Shown here in pieces: positions 40,470 to 51,255 of a stretch of DNA of 64,000 bases. Both the position numbers and the translations under genes were made by a program. This DNA is from Bedellia somnulentella (taxonomy: Eukaryota > Arthropoda > Insecta > Lepidoptera > Bedelliidae), in assembly GCA_963576735.1 (NCBI GenBank), contig OY755187.1, forward strand, positions 2,480,001 through 2,544,000. The letters run 5' to 3'. Each line of letters starts with the position of its first letter. Positions within the stretch are counted from its first letter, which is position 1. Under the pieces are notes generated by a model that was not told the DNA's origin, made no database searches, and was given only the letters and a program-made list of their open reading frames with translations.

Positions 40470-40692
40470 TGTCATCACCACTTTATATAAGGTAATAATA
40501 CTTGTAACATAATGTATCATTGTATACTTAAATATATACTTTTGAATAACTACAAGTTTAATTCATAAGTTTGAAAATGAAAGATCGTATTACTGAGTGA
40601 CGCAGCTGCATGCGCACGTGCAACCCCCACTACCGTACCGGAGTTGTTTGGCTCAGTGTTTAAAACGGGTGACGTGCCAGTAGCTGCGTCAT

Positions 40693-42669
40693 ACTCAAGT
40701 CGTTGTCGATGACTACCATCGCCAACGACTCCCCGACGACATTAAGGAACTTGTCACCGCGAAAAACCGTGCCACTCGCGCATACGATTCTTTTCCCTCG
40801 CCTGATAACCGCTCTCGGCTGTGGGCTGCGAAGCGCGTCCTTCGGGAGCGCCTAGTCGAACACAGAGGGGAGCGGTGGGATAAGTTCCTTGGTGATATCC
40901 GTCCGTCCCATAACGCCTACTGGGACGTGGCGAGGGCGCTCAAGTCGGACGGCACCGATCTTGGTCTTCCTCCCCTCACACAACCGAACGGCCAACCACC
41001 GGCCTTCGAAAACGATGAGAAAGCGGAATGCCTGGCTGAGAGTCTGGAGAAGCAATGCTCTCCGAGCTCTCAGCCATGCGACCCACTTCACATCGAGGCC
41101 GTTGACAAGTTAGTCAACGACCGCGCCTCACTCCCTCTCCTCGATGATCTCGAACCGATCACCGAGGACGAGGTGAAAGACATCATTAAACACCTCAGAC
41201 CCAGAAAGGCCCCGGGGCCCGACGGGCTGACTAACAGGGTCCTTAAGATCCTACCACAACACATCATCACACTACTCACAATCATACTTAACACATCACT
41301 CATACACGGCATCTTTCCAGATTCATGGAAAGATGCCGATGTGATAGGTATTTTCAAAGTCGGAAAGCTCCGCACCGATCCCACGAGCTACAGGCCTATC
41401 AGCCTATTAAGCTCGTTAGGAAAGATCTATGAGCGACTAATCCTCGCTAGGATCAGACACTACTTGCACACTAGCGGCATTCAGATACACGAACAATTCG
41501 GGTTCAGGGCTCAACACTCATGCGTCCAACAGGCACATCGCTTTACCGAGCATGTGCTTGATGGATTCAATGACACATACATCAAACAGACGGGCGCCGT
41601 CTTCTTTGACGTGGCTAAGGCATTTGACAAAGTCTGGCATAACGGTCTGCTATACAAGCTATACCAGATCGGTATGCCAGACAAACTCGTGGCTATAGTC
41701 CGCGACTACTTGTCGGATCGCCGATTCCGCTTCAGAGTGGAGGACGCCCACTCACAACACCACCCGATACACGCGGGAGTCCCACAGGGCTCTACGCTCT
41801 CATCCACACTCTTCAATATATACACTAACGACATCCCGCGTACACCGCTGGTGGAGTTAGCACTCTTTGCAGACGACACACTACTCTACACGAGTCACCC
41901 CAACCACAACTACATACGGCTTCGCCTTCAGCGAGCCGTAACACAACTCGGAGAGTGGTTCAGGAAGTGGCGGATCGAGGTTCATCCCTCCAAAAGCGCA
42001 GCCATGCTCTTTCGGAAGGGAGGCGCCTCACACGATCCACCTCCGCCTGTCGAACTCTTCGGTACACCTATTCCGTGGGTGAAAAAGACCAAATACCTCG
42101 GTATTGTCTTTGATCCCCGGCTTACATGGTCACACCACATCAAATACATACGCAACAAAGCCTCATTCGTCCTGAATAGGCTATCACCGATGCTTTGTGC
42201 TCGCAGTAAGTTACCACTGCGTCACAAAGTTACACTATACAAAACATGTATACGCTCGGTCCTCTCGTACGGTAGTGTTGCGTTCGCACACGCCAGAGAG
42301 GGCTTGATACACCGCCTCCAGGTGATACAGAATAGGTTCATGCGCAAGGCGGTAGGGGCGCCTTGGTATGTTAGGAACTATGATCTCCACAGAGACTTAG
42401 GGCTCAATACTATCAGGGATCATTTCAAACAAATCTCACGTAGATACTTTGATAAGATCCCTGATCACCCCAACCCCTTACTCCGAGCCTCGCTCGACTA
42501 CTCGATTTCCCCGGACGCCGGGATTCGACGCCCACGTAGCGTGCTCTCGGATCCCGACGACGACACCACCCGCGAGCTCGAGGCCTATGGGGCCACCGGC
42601 GCTCGCGGTCACACCAACAACTACTACCACTCCAGACACCGACCCCGCCGGCGAGGTCGTAGAACCTAA
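40693..42669 (+). CDS. Jockey-type reverse transcriptase, 5'-truncated but open
   Basis: An uninterrupted frame runs from the truncation point to the stop at 42667-42669, 658 codons. The start codon and endonuclease are missing; the frame begins in the linker before the RT domain. RT motifs in order: RKAPGPDGLTNRVLK, SYRPISLLSSLGKIYER, HEQFGFR, FFDVAKAFDKVWH, AGVPQGSTLSSTLFNIYTND, LALFADDTLLY and KTKYLGIVFD. The end is Arg/Pro-rich. The catalytic Asp pair in FADD is present. GC-rich codon use contrasts with the AT-rich host. With a missing N-terminus and no promoter it is unlikely to act alone, but the open frame and perfect duplication mean it is young. Confidence 0.95.
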   Translation, partial: TQVVVDDYHRQRLPDDIKELVTAKNRATRAYDSFPSPDNRSRLWAAKRVLRERLVEHRGERWDKFLGDIRPSHNAYWDVARALKSDGTDLGLPPLTQPNGQPPAFENDEKAECLAESLEKQCSPSSQPCDPLHIEAVDKLVNDRASLPLLDDLEPITEDEVKDIIKHLRPRKAPGPDGLTNRVLKILPQHIITLLTIILNTSLIHGIFPDSWKDADVIGIFKVGKLRTDPTSYRPISLLSSLGKIYERLILARIRHYLHTSGIQIHEQFGFRAQHSCVQQAHRFTEHVLDGFNDTYIKQTGAVFFDVAKAFDKVWHNGLLYKLYQIGMPDKLVAIVRDYLSDRRFRFRVEDAHSQHHPIHAGVPQGSTLSSTLFNIYTNDIPRTPLVELALFADDTLLYTSHPNHNYIRLRLQRAVTQLGEWFRKWRIEVHPSKSAAMLFRKGGASHDPPPPVELFGTPIPWVKKTKYLGIVFDPRLTWSHHIKYIRNKASFVLNRLSPMLCARSKLPLRHKVTLYKTCIRSVLSYGSVAFAHAREGLIHRLQVIQNRFMRKAVGAPWYVRNYDLHRDLGLNTIRDHFKQISRRYFDKIPDHPNPLLRASLDYSISPDAGIRRPRSVLSDPDDDTTRELEAYGATGARGHTNNYYHSRHRPRRRGRRT

Positions 42670-42947
42670 CACTAATTTTATAGTCACACCAGACTCAACT
42701 AGAGTCTATTTTATTTTTATACTCACCCTATCCGACTTAGCCTAGGTACACTCCTTTTCGCCGCCCCAGGGCGGCCTTCAGCCGCCCGGCAAAAACACCA
42801 AGGTGACGCCGCACAGGCCGCAGGGCCAGCAGCACCGAACCGGTGGGGTTTTAGTCGGTAAAAGTCCGACATACCCCCGTCGCTCTCTCGAGCGACGGGG
42901 GATCCATGAGGATTTCCCCACCGGTAAACAAAAAAAAAAAAAAAAAA
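40693..42947 (+). mobile_element. 5'-truncated Jockey LINE, 12-bp target duplication
   Basis: TAGCTGCGTCAT at 40681-40692 is repeated exactly at 42948-42959. A 17-nt A tail (42931-42947) precedes the second copy. The 3' LTR has the empty site (TAGCGGCGTCAT, 49395-49406). The 3' UTR (42670-42930) is GC-rich with CCGCCCCAGGGCGG and TTTTAGTCGGTAAAAGTCC. Confidence 0.95.
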
Positions 42948-43319
42948 TAGCTGCGTCATTCGAGTTCTGACTGTCTAGTCGAGAGGAACTGCTGCTTGAA
43001 AGATATCATGTAAGTTATAACATTAACTACCTATTGCTAATTGTATTAATTACTAAGTGTATATATACTTGTGCTTAAGTATAGATAGTATATTTATGCC
43101 TAATGCTTCACTACTACTATGTATTAAAATGTGCATAGGTGTTTCATGTAACGCTATTGAATGTATGTATATAGTCACTTGCTACGGAACTATATCTGCT
43201 GTAGTTATTGTAGAACAGTATAGTGTTGATTATATGAAATGATAGTTAATTAAACAGAGTTTTATTTGTAGAGGTTATAGATTTCTCTAGTATTGAATAC
43301 CATCCCGTAAGGCCTGACA

Positions 43320-43341
43320 TTTCAGAAGTGGGGATAGAACC
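43320..43341 (+). other. Candidate primer-binding site, tRNA-Leu-like
   Basis: TTTCAGAAGTGGGGATAGAA directly follows the 5' LTR and resembles the complement of the 3' end of an insect tRNA-Leu (TCAGAAGTGGGATTCGAACC in general form) with one extra G and a mismatch. The TGG expected opposite CCA is not present, so the match starts a few bases in. Confidence 0.5.
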
Positions 43342-44277
43342 AGTTTTATTTTTTTTTAATGCGTCAGCATTATGTATGTATTGTATGTATATACTGTGTT
43401 GTTCTGAGCTGATATAACCAATTCGATGAAGTTGGTAAGCAAACAGTAGAAGTTAACAAATTAGAAATCGGGTAATACTAAATACGAGTTGTGTCTGACT
43501 GTATTGTTCCCTACAGTTATTTTTTCTTCAATGAGTAACAATTTATTTGTCAATTTCCGGTATATTTTAACGTTTATCTGATACCCAGTTAAGTTATAAT
43601 AGTTGCTGATTTGACTTGAGATAATTTATAAGTATCCTTCCGGTACTATTAAACGAAATATAAATATTGGCTGCTCATTTGACTTATACTACCGGAGAGG
43701 ATATAACCGGCCGGAAACGAGTTAAATCAATAAAGTATGAATACTGCGAAATTGGTAGCAAGTGCATGAGCGGCGAATGTACAATAATGTACAATCATTA
43801 GAAAAATTTGAACGAATAAATATTTTTATTTCAAGAGGAAAGCAGTATAAATGAGTTTCGGTAGCTATTTTCCTTTAATCATTCGCTGATTTACGTTGTT
43901 GATCTACGTCTAAGGTGGAACTTTAATTAAGAGTTATTTATTCACATTTTCCCCTTTTAGTACTCGGACCCGTCCTAATCTAGTCTGTACTTATTTATGG
44001 TTACAAGGCTACATAGCTTGCTGCTACCACTTTCCACTTCATGCCAGAAACTACGCGTACCAATTGATTTTTTCAGATTAATGTGGCGTCTAAAGCTTCG
44101 CCATCAGTTCGCAAAGGTCGGTCGCACTCCAGGCGCACTGGAGCTGACCATTATCGAACCCGGTCACGAAGTCCGGTATGCCGCGATTTATGTGACCGGG
44201 CCAGTCGCTGCATGGACGAGTATGGGAGCCAGCGCAGTCCGGTGCTTCCGTGTCGATCGCACATTCACCATCGTCGT

Positions 44278-44316
44278 AGTAGTGTAGTGTAGTGTAGTGT
44301 AGTAGTGTAGTGCGCA
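44278..44316 (+). repeat. (TAGTG)n microsatellite
   Basis: GTAGTAGTGTAGTGTAGTG repeats lie in the leader/gag region of the LTR element. Confidence 0.85.
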
Positions 44317-44570
44317 CGTCTGAAGAACCATCCAGCCATGAGGAGCTTGGATTGCATCATGAAACGCTGTACAACTAGTACAATGAAGGAAAGAAACTTC
44401 AGTCACGTGAGCGTGTTGTGCGGCCACAATCGCCTGGCTACCGGGCGCGAGGCTGCCACTCATGAGACCGCCGATCTGAAGATAGCAGTGGCGAATCACG
44501 GGGCGTTAGCCCGGAGGTCCGTGACCGCCGCTGTCGCTCGTACATCCGGCGCCCTCAATACCGTCGTCGC

Positions 44571-45795
44571 TTGCGTGGCAGGCGCTCAGGTGATCGTCGT
44601 TCACGGGATCAGCCGCGCCGCCGGGACGATCGGCTGGTACTCGTGGCTGCAACTACCAATGCAGAAGACCAAGCCGCCGCGGTGGGTGAGTCAAACGATC
44701 CGTCTTTAAGTATAGATAGTTTAATGAAGATAGCACAAATAGTAAAATCTATGAACCAAGCGGATTCGTCGGACAAAATAGGGACAAGCATGCATAATCC
44801 AATGCCCAAGTTTGATCCCGGCCGAAAGGAGCAGACGATGACCATGTGGTTGCACAAGGTTAACGAGTGTGCTACAATATATAGTTGGTCAGAAAAACAA
44901 ATAGTACACTTTGCGCTGCCAAAATTAAAAGGTCTTGCCCAGAGGTGGTTTGAGGGGTTATCGTCTGTTCCTTTTACGTGGGGAGAGTGGCAAAGAAAGC
45001 TTTTGTCTACATTCCCTGTCGAAGAAAATTATGGGCAAATGCTTGGGCAATATGTGAGCTAAACATGCTCGATTAAATGATTCACTGGAAGAGTACTATT
45101 ATAAAACAAAATAAAACATTGATAAATAGGTGTGGAATAGTAGGAACTAGGGCGGTAGAATGTGTTTTACACGGGATAGATGACAGGGCAGTGTGCTTAG
45201 GAGCCGAGGCAGTTACTTTATTTATTTGTTTATTTAAGAAATCAACGGCTTAATGCTAATACAATGGTAAATAGGACAACAGTTTTTTTAAAGTAAAGCT
45301 AATTATAAATTTCATTATAAAATTTAAAAGTACAATGGTTGTAGCAGTTGGGACGTACTGAAATTATCAGTTTATAAATTACATAAACTTATACATATTA
45401 AATACATACATAGATGTAGAAAGATATATAATATAGATACACTAAAGTATTAGATAACGATTAAGTAATAGGTCCGTTAAATTTGAAGACCTGACAATGA
45501 TCGCCCCGGTACACAAAAATGGGTCAACCTCAGTATAAGACAAATAACAATGACTTAGAAACACGTGCTCTACCAAAGACTTCTAGGTGCTTAAATTGTA
45601 AACAGGAAGGTCATTTATTTGCCAGCTGTTCACAGCCACTAAAAAGGCGTGCTGAATGCAATAAAATAGGTCATATAACTGAGCAGTGCTTTTTAAAATT
45701 ATCGGTTTCAGACAAATTGGTCCTTAAAATTGCCCACACCTACCAACCGACATAATTTTCGCCAGTTTTTAGGACTGGCTAGCTTCTTTAAGCAT
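44571..45795 (+). pseudogene. Gypsy-like gag with a fused reverse-transcriptase fragment
   Basis: The frame from 44571 has an Arg-rich start, then a retrotransposon gag core (PKFDPGRK, MWLHKVNECATIYSW, GLAQRWFEG, WGEWQRKLLSTFP) to a stop at 45060. The homology continues in shifted frames to about 45210. A LINE 3' end then intervenes. At 45519-45755 one CCHC knuckle is complete (CLNCKQEGHLFASC) and the next has lost its first Cys. At 45742-45795 a different frame gives FRQFLGLASFFKH, the RT thumb motif, so a deletion has removed protease and most of pol. Gag would package RNA; this copy is broken. Confidence 0.75.
45216..45486 (-). repeat. LINE-type 3' end inserted in gag
   Basis: Begins with TTTATTTATTTGTTTATT (an A-rich tail on the minus strand) and continues with AAGAAATCAACGGCTTAATG. 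It separates the two gag parts. No coding portion, so the family is uncertain. Confidence 0.55.
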
Positions 45796-46019
45796 TCTTT
45801 CGGCACTTCGTTCCAAAATTTTCAATTAAGAACATTTGTTTTTTGGGCATACGTATTTGTTTAAAGAGAACCTAGATGCACAATAAAACGACCTATATAA
45901 TCTTTTGTTTTGGTATATTCCATGATTTTCGTTTATAATTCTAAATGCACGTTACCCCCAAATGACGTCACTCATATGGCATAGTGATAACATTTTTGCC
46001 GATTTGCCATTGTTGAATT

Positions 46020-46205
46020 TATTTATTTATTTATTCAAGGCACACCAACAGCATTGTAACATAAGATTGCATTCACATTCATTTTAAAGTCTTGGTCAGT
46101 TATAATGCCAACAACAGTGCACACAGCATTGACAATATTATATTATAACTTAAAGATATAACTAAAAATTTGATTAAAAACTAAAATTAATTAAAATTCC
46201 CAACA
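46020..46205 (-). repeat. 3' end of the 13.8-kb LINE family
   Basis: The complement ends in GGTGTGCCTTGAATAAATAAAT and shares the block around TATAACTGACCAAGAC with 17700-17810. The (TTTA)n run at 46020-46036 is its tail. Confidence 0.75.
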
Positions 46206-47394
46206 TTAATAGTAGATTGTATTTAATAAGAATGCCATTAAATGCATTTCTTTACTGTCACTGTCACACTGTCAGTCAACTATTTTGGTTTGTTTACGTT
46301 TTCTCAGATTATTTAAGTATTAAGTTTACCTTTAAATTATTTATATTAATTTTGTGTTGTTACTGTTAGCCACTAGATGGCGTTGACATTGTTTTGTACA
46401 TCGCGATATGAATGCGTTTATGATGTAAATATGCTAGTCCGATTAAGATGTCCGATAAAGCGACCTGTTTGAACAGCGGTTTAATTTCAACAAATCATAT
46501 TTCCTAGTTACCAAGCGAGTTTACACACTATGTGTCAGTCAGTGTGTCTTCACTAGGATTTGTATTAAATTCGATGTTCGATATAAAGCTTTTTTTTGTG
46601 GTAACTTGGGCGAATGAGTTGATTGGGTTAAAATAACACGTGTGCCAGGGAAAGAGACTGTGAATAAAATAGAATATAACATCTGTTTTGTCTTAACAAG
46701 GTTTTTTTTCTAATATTCATCAACGGTAACTTCTCATTCCGCCGTAGGTGTGACATCCCAAACAATTTTCGGTTTATATTATTCTTCTCTAAAAATAATT
46801 CATAGCAAAATATATGTTTACATATTTGACAACTTAGAAACGGTATTTTTAGAAATGTTGCCAATTAATGCTAAACCTCTTACTAGTTTGCTTAAAAATA
46901 CTGTAGCGACGCGCTATCAGTACACAATGACGCGCACTACATAGAAACGCTGACAGTGCAAGAAGAATCACATTCCACAGCAACACGAAACAAAGCAATA
47001 TACGTCACACTCGTCACCAAAACTCGCCATACAAATCGTACATCGCGCAATCGAAGTTTCTAAAACATTAACTATATATACAAATTCCAACTTAATACAG
47101 TTGGACCGCGGTCCCCAGGCATAACACCGCCTGACGGAAGATCTTCCCTTTTCCTCCACAATACGCTTAGCGTATAGTAAGTATGATGGCATTCAGACGA
47201 TGTTGTTGACATAAAATCAGCTTATAATAGATATACATTAGAATTCGATTGAAAAGGACAGATTGTCAAAAATGAATACATTTCTCATGGGTTTATGTGT
47301 AAAATCTATACTTATAATAAATCTGTAGAGAGGTCAATTCTATACATTGAATATATTTTCAAAATAACTATCTGGGGGTGATTAGTGATCGATA
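46206..47394. other. LTR-element interior or later insertion, not identified
   Basis: No coding remnant of pol is recognisable and no boundary is clear. Confidence 0.3.
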
Positions 47395-48255
47395 CTAATG
47401 CCAAAAATACTATCAGTAAAATTTTTGTCTGTCTGTCTGTCTGTCGGTTTGTATGTTCCTTATGGAAACGAAAACTACTGGACGGATTTTAACGAAACTT
47501 GGCACAATTATTCTTCATACTCCTAGGCAGGTTATAGTGTACTTTTCATCAGAGTAGTGAAGGAGAATTTTGGGAAAACAGGGGAAGTTACTCAAATTTT
47601 TAAGCTTCCGTCGCGTGTGCAGCCTTAATGGTTAAACTTACATAGAAATCAAGTATGACGGAAATATTCTTCATAAAATTGTCAAAAAAAAAATATATAT
47701 TCGGCAATAGCATGTGTCTATCTATATGGTTGACTCACAATAACACGTGTAACTCCTGATAGCTTAGCAGTTCGGAGCATTCTGATTATATTTGTTTAAT
47801 CTTACGTTTATAATACTCTCACTCATTCCTAAAATAAAACAGGTAACGTTATTACCTGTTCAATAATAAAAAAAAAAAGAATCATGGAAATCGGTAGAGA
47901 AACGCTGAAATAATACATGAAATAAGCCATCGCGCCCGTGACCAAAACCAAATCTTTACTAATTTACATATTACATGCTAGATGGCGCCAGTAGTTGCAT
48001 CCTACATCACGTAATGATTTCTTTTAAAGATTGTTATAAATACTTCATGGCGTTTTATTCCAAAAATTTGCTAATAAAAGGAAACACTGAACCGTTCATA
48101 AAATAACACCAAACATCACTGTTCAGGAGTGCTATAAATTTAATAAATTGAAAACATTGCGCTAAATTTTATAATGTTTGAGCAGTGATTGAACAAAGAA
48201 AACTCAGATATTAAAAAAAAGAAAACAACGCTACCCGTGCGAAGCTGGGCCGATC
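47395..48255 (+). repeat. Arthropod-type repeat with (TGTC)n start
   Basis: Begins near GTCTGTCTGTCTGTCTGTCG followed by ACTACTGGACGGATTTTAAC, and ends near GCTACCCGTGCGAAGCTGGG. These two landmarks mark a widespread arthropod repeat; its class was not determined. Confidence 0.5.
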
Positions 48256-48797
48256 CACTATTTTATAATAAAATAAGAAAAGAAATTCAAAGTAATAATA
48301 AAACGCAGTCTTCATTTAAAAGCTTATTACGGTTTAAATGAATATATGAAAGCTACACAAAGTGTCAGTAAATGACAAGCGTCAATATCAAATACGAATT
48401 TTTATTTTATCAATATTATTAATTTATAAATTTTTATCAACTTCCATAGGGCTAGTATGGAATCGGCCATACTAATGTTACGCACACCGTTGTATTTTCT
48501 TTTTGGTCTCTCTTCCATCTTCGCATTGCCATTTTACATAAGTAAGGATAGCATAATATATCATTCAAATTATAGAAGAAAACTAAAATGACAAATTGTT
48601 TAGGCTGATTACTAAAGGTTACATATGGGGTTATGCCAACATACCCCTTTTGGCGCAATAGTATAGTGGTAACGAGCTGTCCGATAAATCCGTTGTTCTT
48701 GATTAATTATATTGTTTTATATTTAGTAAATATAAAGTAGATAATTATATTTGAAGTTAACACGTTTGATTATTTTTAAAGACGGAATGGTTTATTT

Positions 48798-49067
48798 GAG
48801 GACGGAAGGGTCCAATTTATTGTGAGGACGGAAGGGTCCAATTTATTGTGAGGACGGAAGGGTCCAATTTATTGTGAGGACGGAAGGGTCCAATTTATTG
48901 TGAGGACGGAAGGGTCTAATTTATTGTGAGGACGGAAGGGTCCAATTTATTGTGAGGACGGAAGGGTCCAATTTATTGTGAGGACGGAAGGTTCCAATTT
49001 ATTGTGAGGACGGAATGGTCCAATTTATTGTGAGGACGGAATGGTCCAATTTAGTGTGAGGACGGAA
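48798..49067 (+). repeat. 26-bp tandem repeat, about 10.4 units
   Basis: GAGGACGGAAGGGTCCAATT plus TATTGT repeats at 48798, 48824, 48850 and on with exact 26-bp steps to 49058. Only a few positions vary (AGGG/ATGG/AGGT). It lies 143 bp before the 3' LTR. There are no spacers, so it is not a CRISPR array. Confidence 0.95.
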
Positions 49068-49209
49068 AAACAAAAAAGGGCTAAAGTGTAAAATAATAAT
49101 AATAATAATATAATTGTCCTTTCTTGTATGCTTAAACCTCTAATGTAAATGTAATAAGTTTTGAGTTTACTACCAGCATGAGGTCATGCTTATAATAAGG
49201 ATGGCCGAC

Positions 49210-49766
49210 TGTCATCACCACTTTATAGTATCATTGTATACTTAAATATATACTTTTGAATAACTACAAGTTTAATTCATAAGTTTGAAAATGAAAGATC
49301 GTATTACTGAGTGACGCAGCTGCATGCGCACGTGCAACCCCCACTACCGTACCGGAGTTGTTTGGCTCAGTGTTTAAAACGGGTGACGTGCCAGTAGCGG
49401 CGTCATTCGAGTTCTGACTGTCTAGTCGAGAGGAACTGCTGCTTGAAAGATATCATGTAAGTTATAACATTAACTACCTATTGCTAATTGTATTAATTAC
49501 TAAGTGTATATATACTTGTGCTTAAGTATAGATAGTATATTTATGCCTAATGCTTCACTACTACTATGTATTAAAATGTGCATAGGTGTTTCATGTAACG
49601 CTATTGAATGTATGTATATAGTCACTTGCTACGGAACTATATCTGCTGTAGTTATTGTAGAACAGTATAGTGTTGATTATATGAAATGATAGTTAATTAA
49701 ACAGAGTTTTATTTGTAGAGGTTATAGATTTCTCTAGTATTGAATACCATCCCGTAAGGCCTGACA
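49210..49766 (+). repeat. 3' LTR
   Basis: 557 bp, TGTCA...TGACA. It contains the empty target of the Jockey insertion at 49395-49406. The purine-rich stretch AAGGATGG at 49197 just before it is a weak polypurine-tract candidate. Confidence 0.9.
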
Positions 49767-50005
49767 TTCGGAGGTAGGAAACGCAAACACTACTTGAACG
49801 TGTAAAAAAGAAACAAAGGATAGAGAAATTTCGCGCTGGATGCCAACTGACACTGTAGCTCAGTTGGCAGAGCGACGGGGGCGTATACCCGAAGGTCGCG
49901 AGTTCGAACCCCGCCAGTGTCGAAATTTTTCTTTCCTTTAATAACATCTTTTATTTATGAGTAATAATCCCCACATGAGGAATTCATGTCAAAAAAAGTT
50001 AAATT
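49767..50005 (+). repeat. Continuation of the tRNA-core tandem unit
   Basis: TTCGGAGGTAGGAAACGC, the spacer, a tRNA-like core at 49849-49921 and the start of an arm to TCATGTC. It is identical in order to 40151-40380, with a G-to-A change in the T arm (GCGAGTTCGAACC). Confidence 0.8.
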
Positions 50006-50007
50006 AT

Positions 50008-50105
50008 TGTCACCTGTTGTTCAGAGTACCCACGATTTGCTTGGACAGTGTTCTCACGTTATAAAGGGCAGGCCTATCGGCGTTTTGAACAAATACACTG
50101 TCACA
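50008..50105 (-). repeat. SINE family B fragment
   Basis: GTCACCTGTTGTTCAGAGTA to AATACACTGTCACATGA, the 3' half of the family in minus orientation. Confidence 0.7.
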
Positions 50106-50535
50106 TGATTGTGAGTTTCGACAGTCCCCTCGGTTTCCTGGGATGCCATCATCAGATCCTGGTCTCATGGTACTTTCTCGGTAACAATAACATAACAAAA
50201 GAAATGTTTATTGAACCTGTACTTCTCTTCATAAAAGCTACCAAGAAGAGTATAAATCTATATAGAATGTTGAAAGAACTGTTTGCGAACTCCTTGTGAT
50301 TGAAGACCCACACCTTCCATCATCAGCTCAGCAGCATAACAATATGATTTTCAGAAGAAAATGCCAATATAAATTCAGAAAATATGTAAAACGTGGTACA
50401 TTTGCCTATAAAATTTGAGGGTTTTCCTCGATTTCTCCAGGATCCCATCATCAGACCCTGACATCCTCAATATGGTACCAATCCGGGAGTATCTTCTTTC
50501 GAATAAAAAAATAATAATCAAAATCGGTTCATAAA
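50106..50535 (+). repeat. Right arm of the ~0.4-kb inverted repeat
   Basis: Complement of 39475-39885. The pair encloses the tRNA-core units and the LTR element. Confidence 0.75.
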
Positions 50536-51030
50536 TGGCGAAGTAATCGGAGAACGGTGAAGCCCGAATACCCTTACCCGCTCCTTAACCCTTAAAGTGA
50601 TTTTGTATATTATACTATACATTCAGTTAGAAAAAATCTAAACTTTGAAATCTTTACTCTATGAGAATATCACCAAAAACAATAAGATTTCTGAACATAT
50701 TTCTACGTAAGAAGAAAAAAGTTTTATAGATGTCTATGATCCTTATATAACAGGTGTCAAAAAGAAAAAAAGATGCGGAGGATGTTTGTGCGAACGAGGA
50801 TAAAAATATTTTTTGTTACTAATTCAAAGTTCATACGAATGTTTTATACTTTAAATTTACATATTCAATGTATTACGTAATTAGTAATATAAGAACCTTT
50901 TATTTAACACTAATATTTTTTATAAAATAGTACTTTGAAGTAATGTGTATAGAATACTATACATTGCCCAATTTATGGCATGACATGTTTTTTACAATAT
51001 GTATACTATTCTATACACTGCTAATATAAG

Positions 51031-51250
51031 CCTTGAAGTGTCGGCTTAGAATAGCTCTACCCAATTTCTTCAGGTGGGCGTACGTAAGAGGCTACTAACA
51101 GTATTAGGGATTTTAAGGGATTTTTGGCGATGCGGTTGCAGACTCATTACCAACAACCTTTATTTTACCATTTTCCCCATTCAACTTTCCAAAAGTGGCT
51201 GAGGAATTAGGCTAATTCCTTAGCTCTGGCTACCCCTTCTAGGGATTTCA
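51031..51250 (+). repeat. SINE family A copy
   Basis: TGTCGGCTTAGAATAGCTCT to CTACCCCTTCTAGGGATTT; the TATG tail is lost. Confidence 0.75.
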
Positions 51251-51255
51251 ACCAC

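Larger units (their letters stand above)
40470..43319 (+). repeat. 5' LTR, split by a Jockey LINE
   Basis: LTR parts are 40470-40692 and 42960-43319 (583 bp without the insertion). Compared with the 557-bp 3' LTR it has a 26-bp extra block near 40488 and one T/G difference in the insertion target; otherwise the two look identical. Confidence 0.85.
40470..49766 (+). mobile_element. LTR retrotransposon (Gypsy-like), internally deleted, with nested insertions
   Basis: Two LTRs in direct orientation begin TGTCATCACC and end CCTGACA. TTCG flanks both sides (40466-40469 and 49767-49770), and the uninserted target is present at 40145-40165. A primer-binding-like site follows the 5' LTR. The internal part keeps gag and a short piece of reverse transcriptase; protease, most of RT, RNase H and integrase are missing. 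Later insertions are a Jockey LINE in the 5' LTR and at least two LINE 3' ends in the interior. It depends on outside enzymes to move. Confidence 0.85.

Noticed and set aside
43057..43242. A 61-residue frame identical to one at 49504-49689, as a duplicated gene
   Set aside because: Both lie in the LTRs of the same retrotransposon at equivalent positions; the identity reflects the LTRs.
44338..44709. 123-residue frame as a separate gene
   Set aside because: It overlaps the gag frame of the LTR element in another phase and has no recognisable features.
48798..49067. CRISPR-like array of 26-bp repeats
   Set aside because: The repeats are contiguous without spacers, there are no cas genes, and the DNA is eukaryotic. 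It is a minisatellite.
39906..49921. Three functional tRNA genes at 39906, 40233 and 49849
   Set aside because: A and B boxes and acceptor stems are intact, but the anticodon arm has only 4 bp with an 8-nt loop and the copies belong to a repeat family. They are kept as tRNA-like cores; a covariance-model search would decide.
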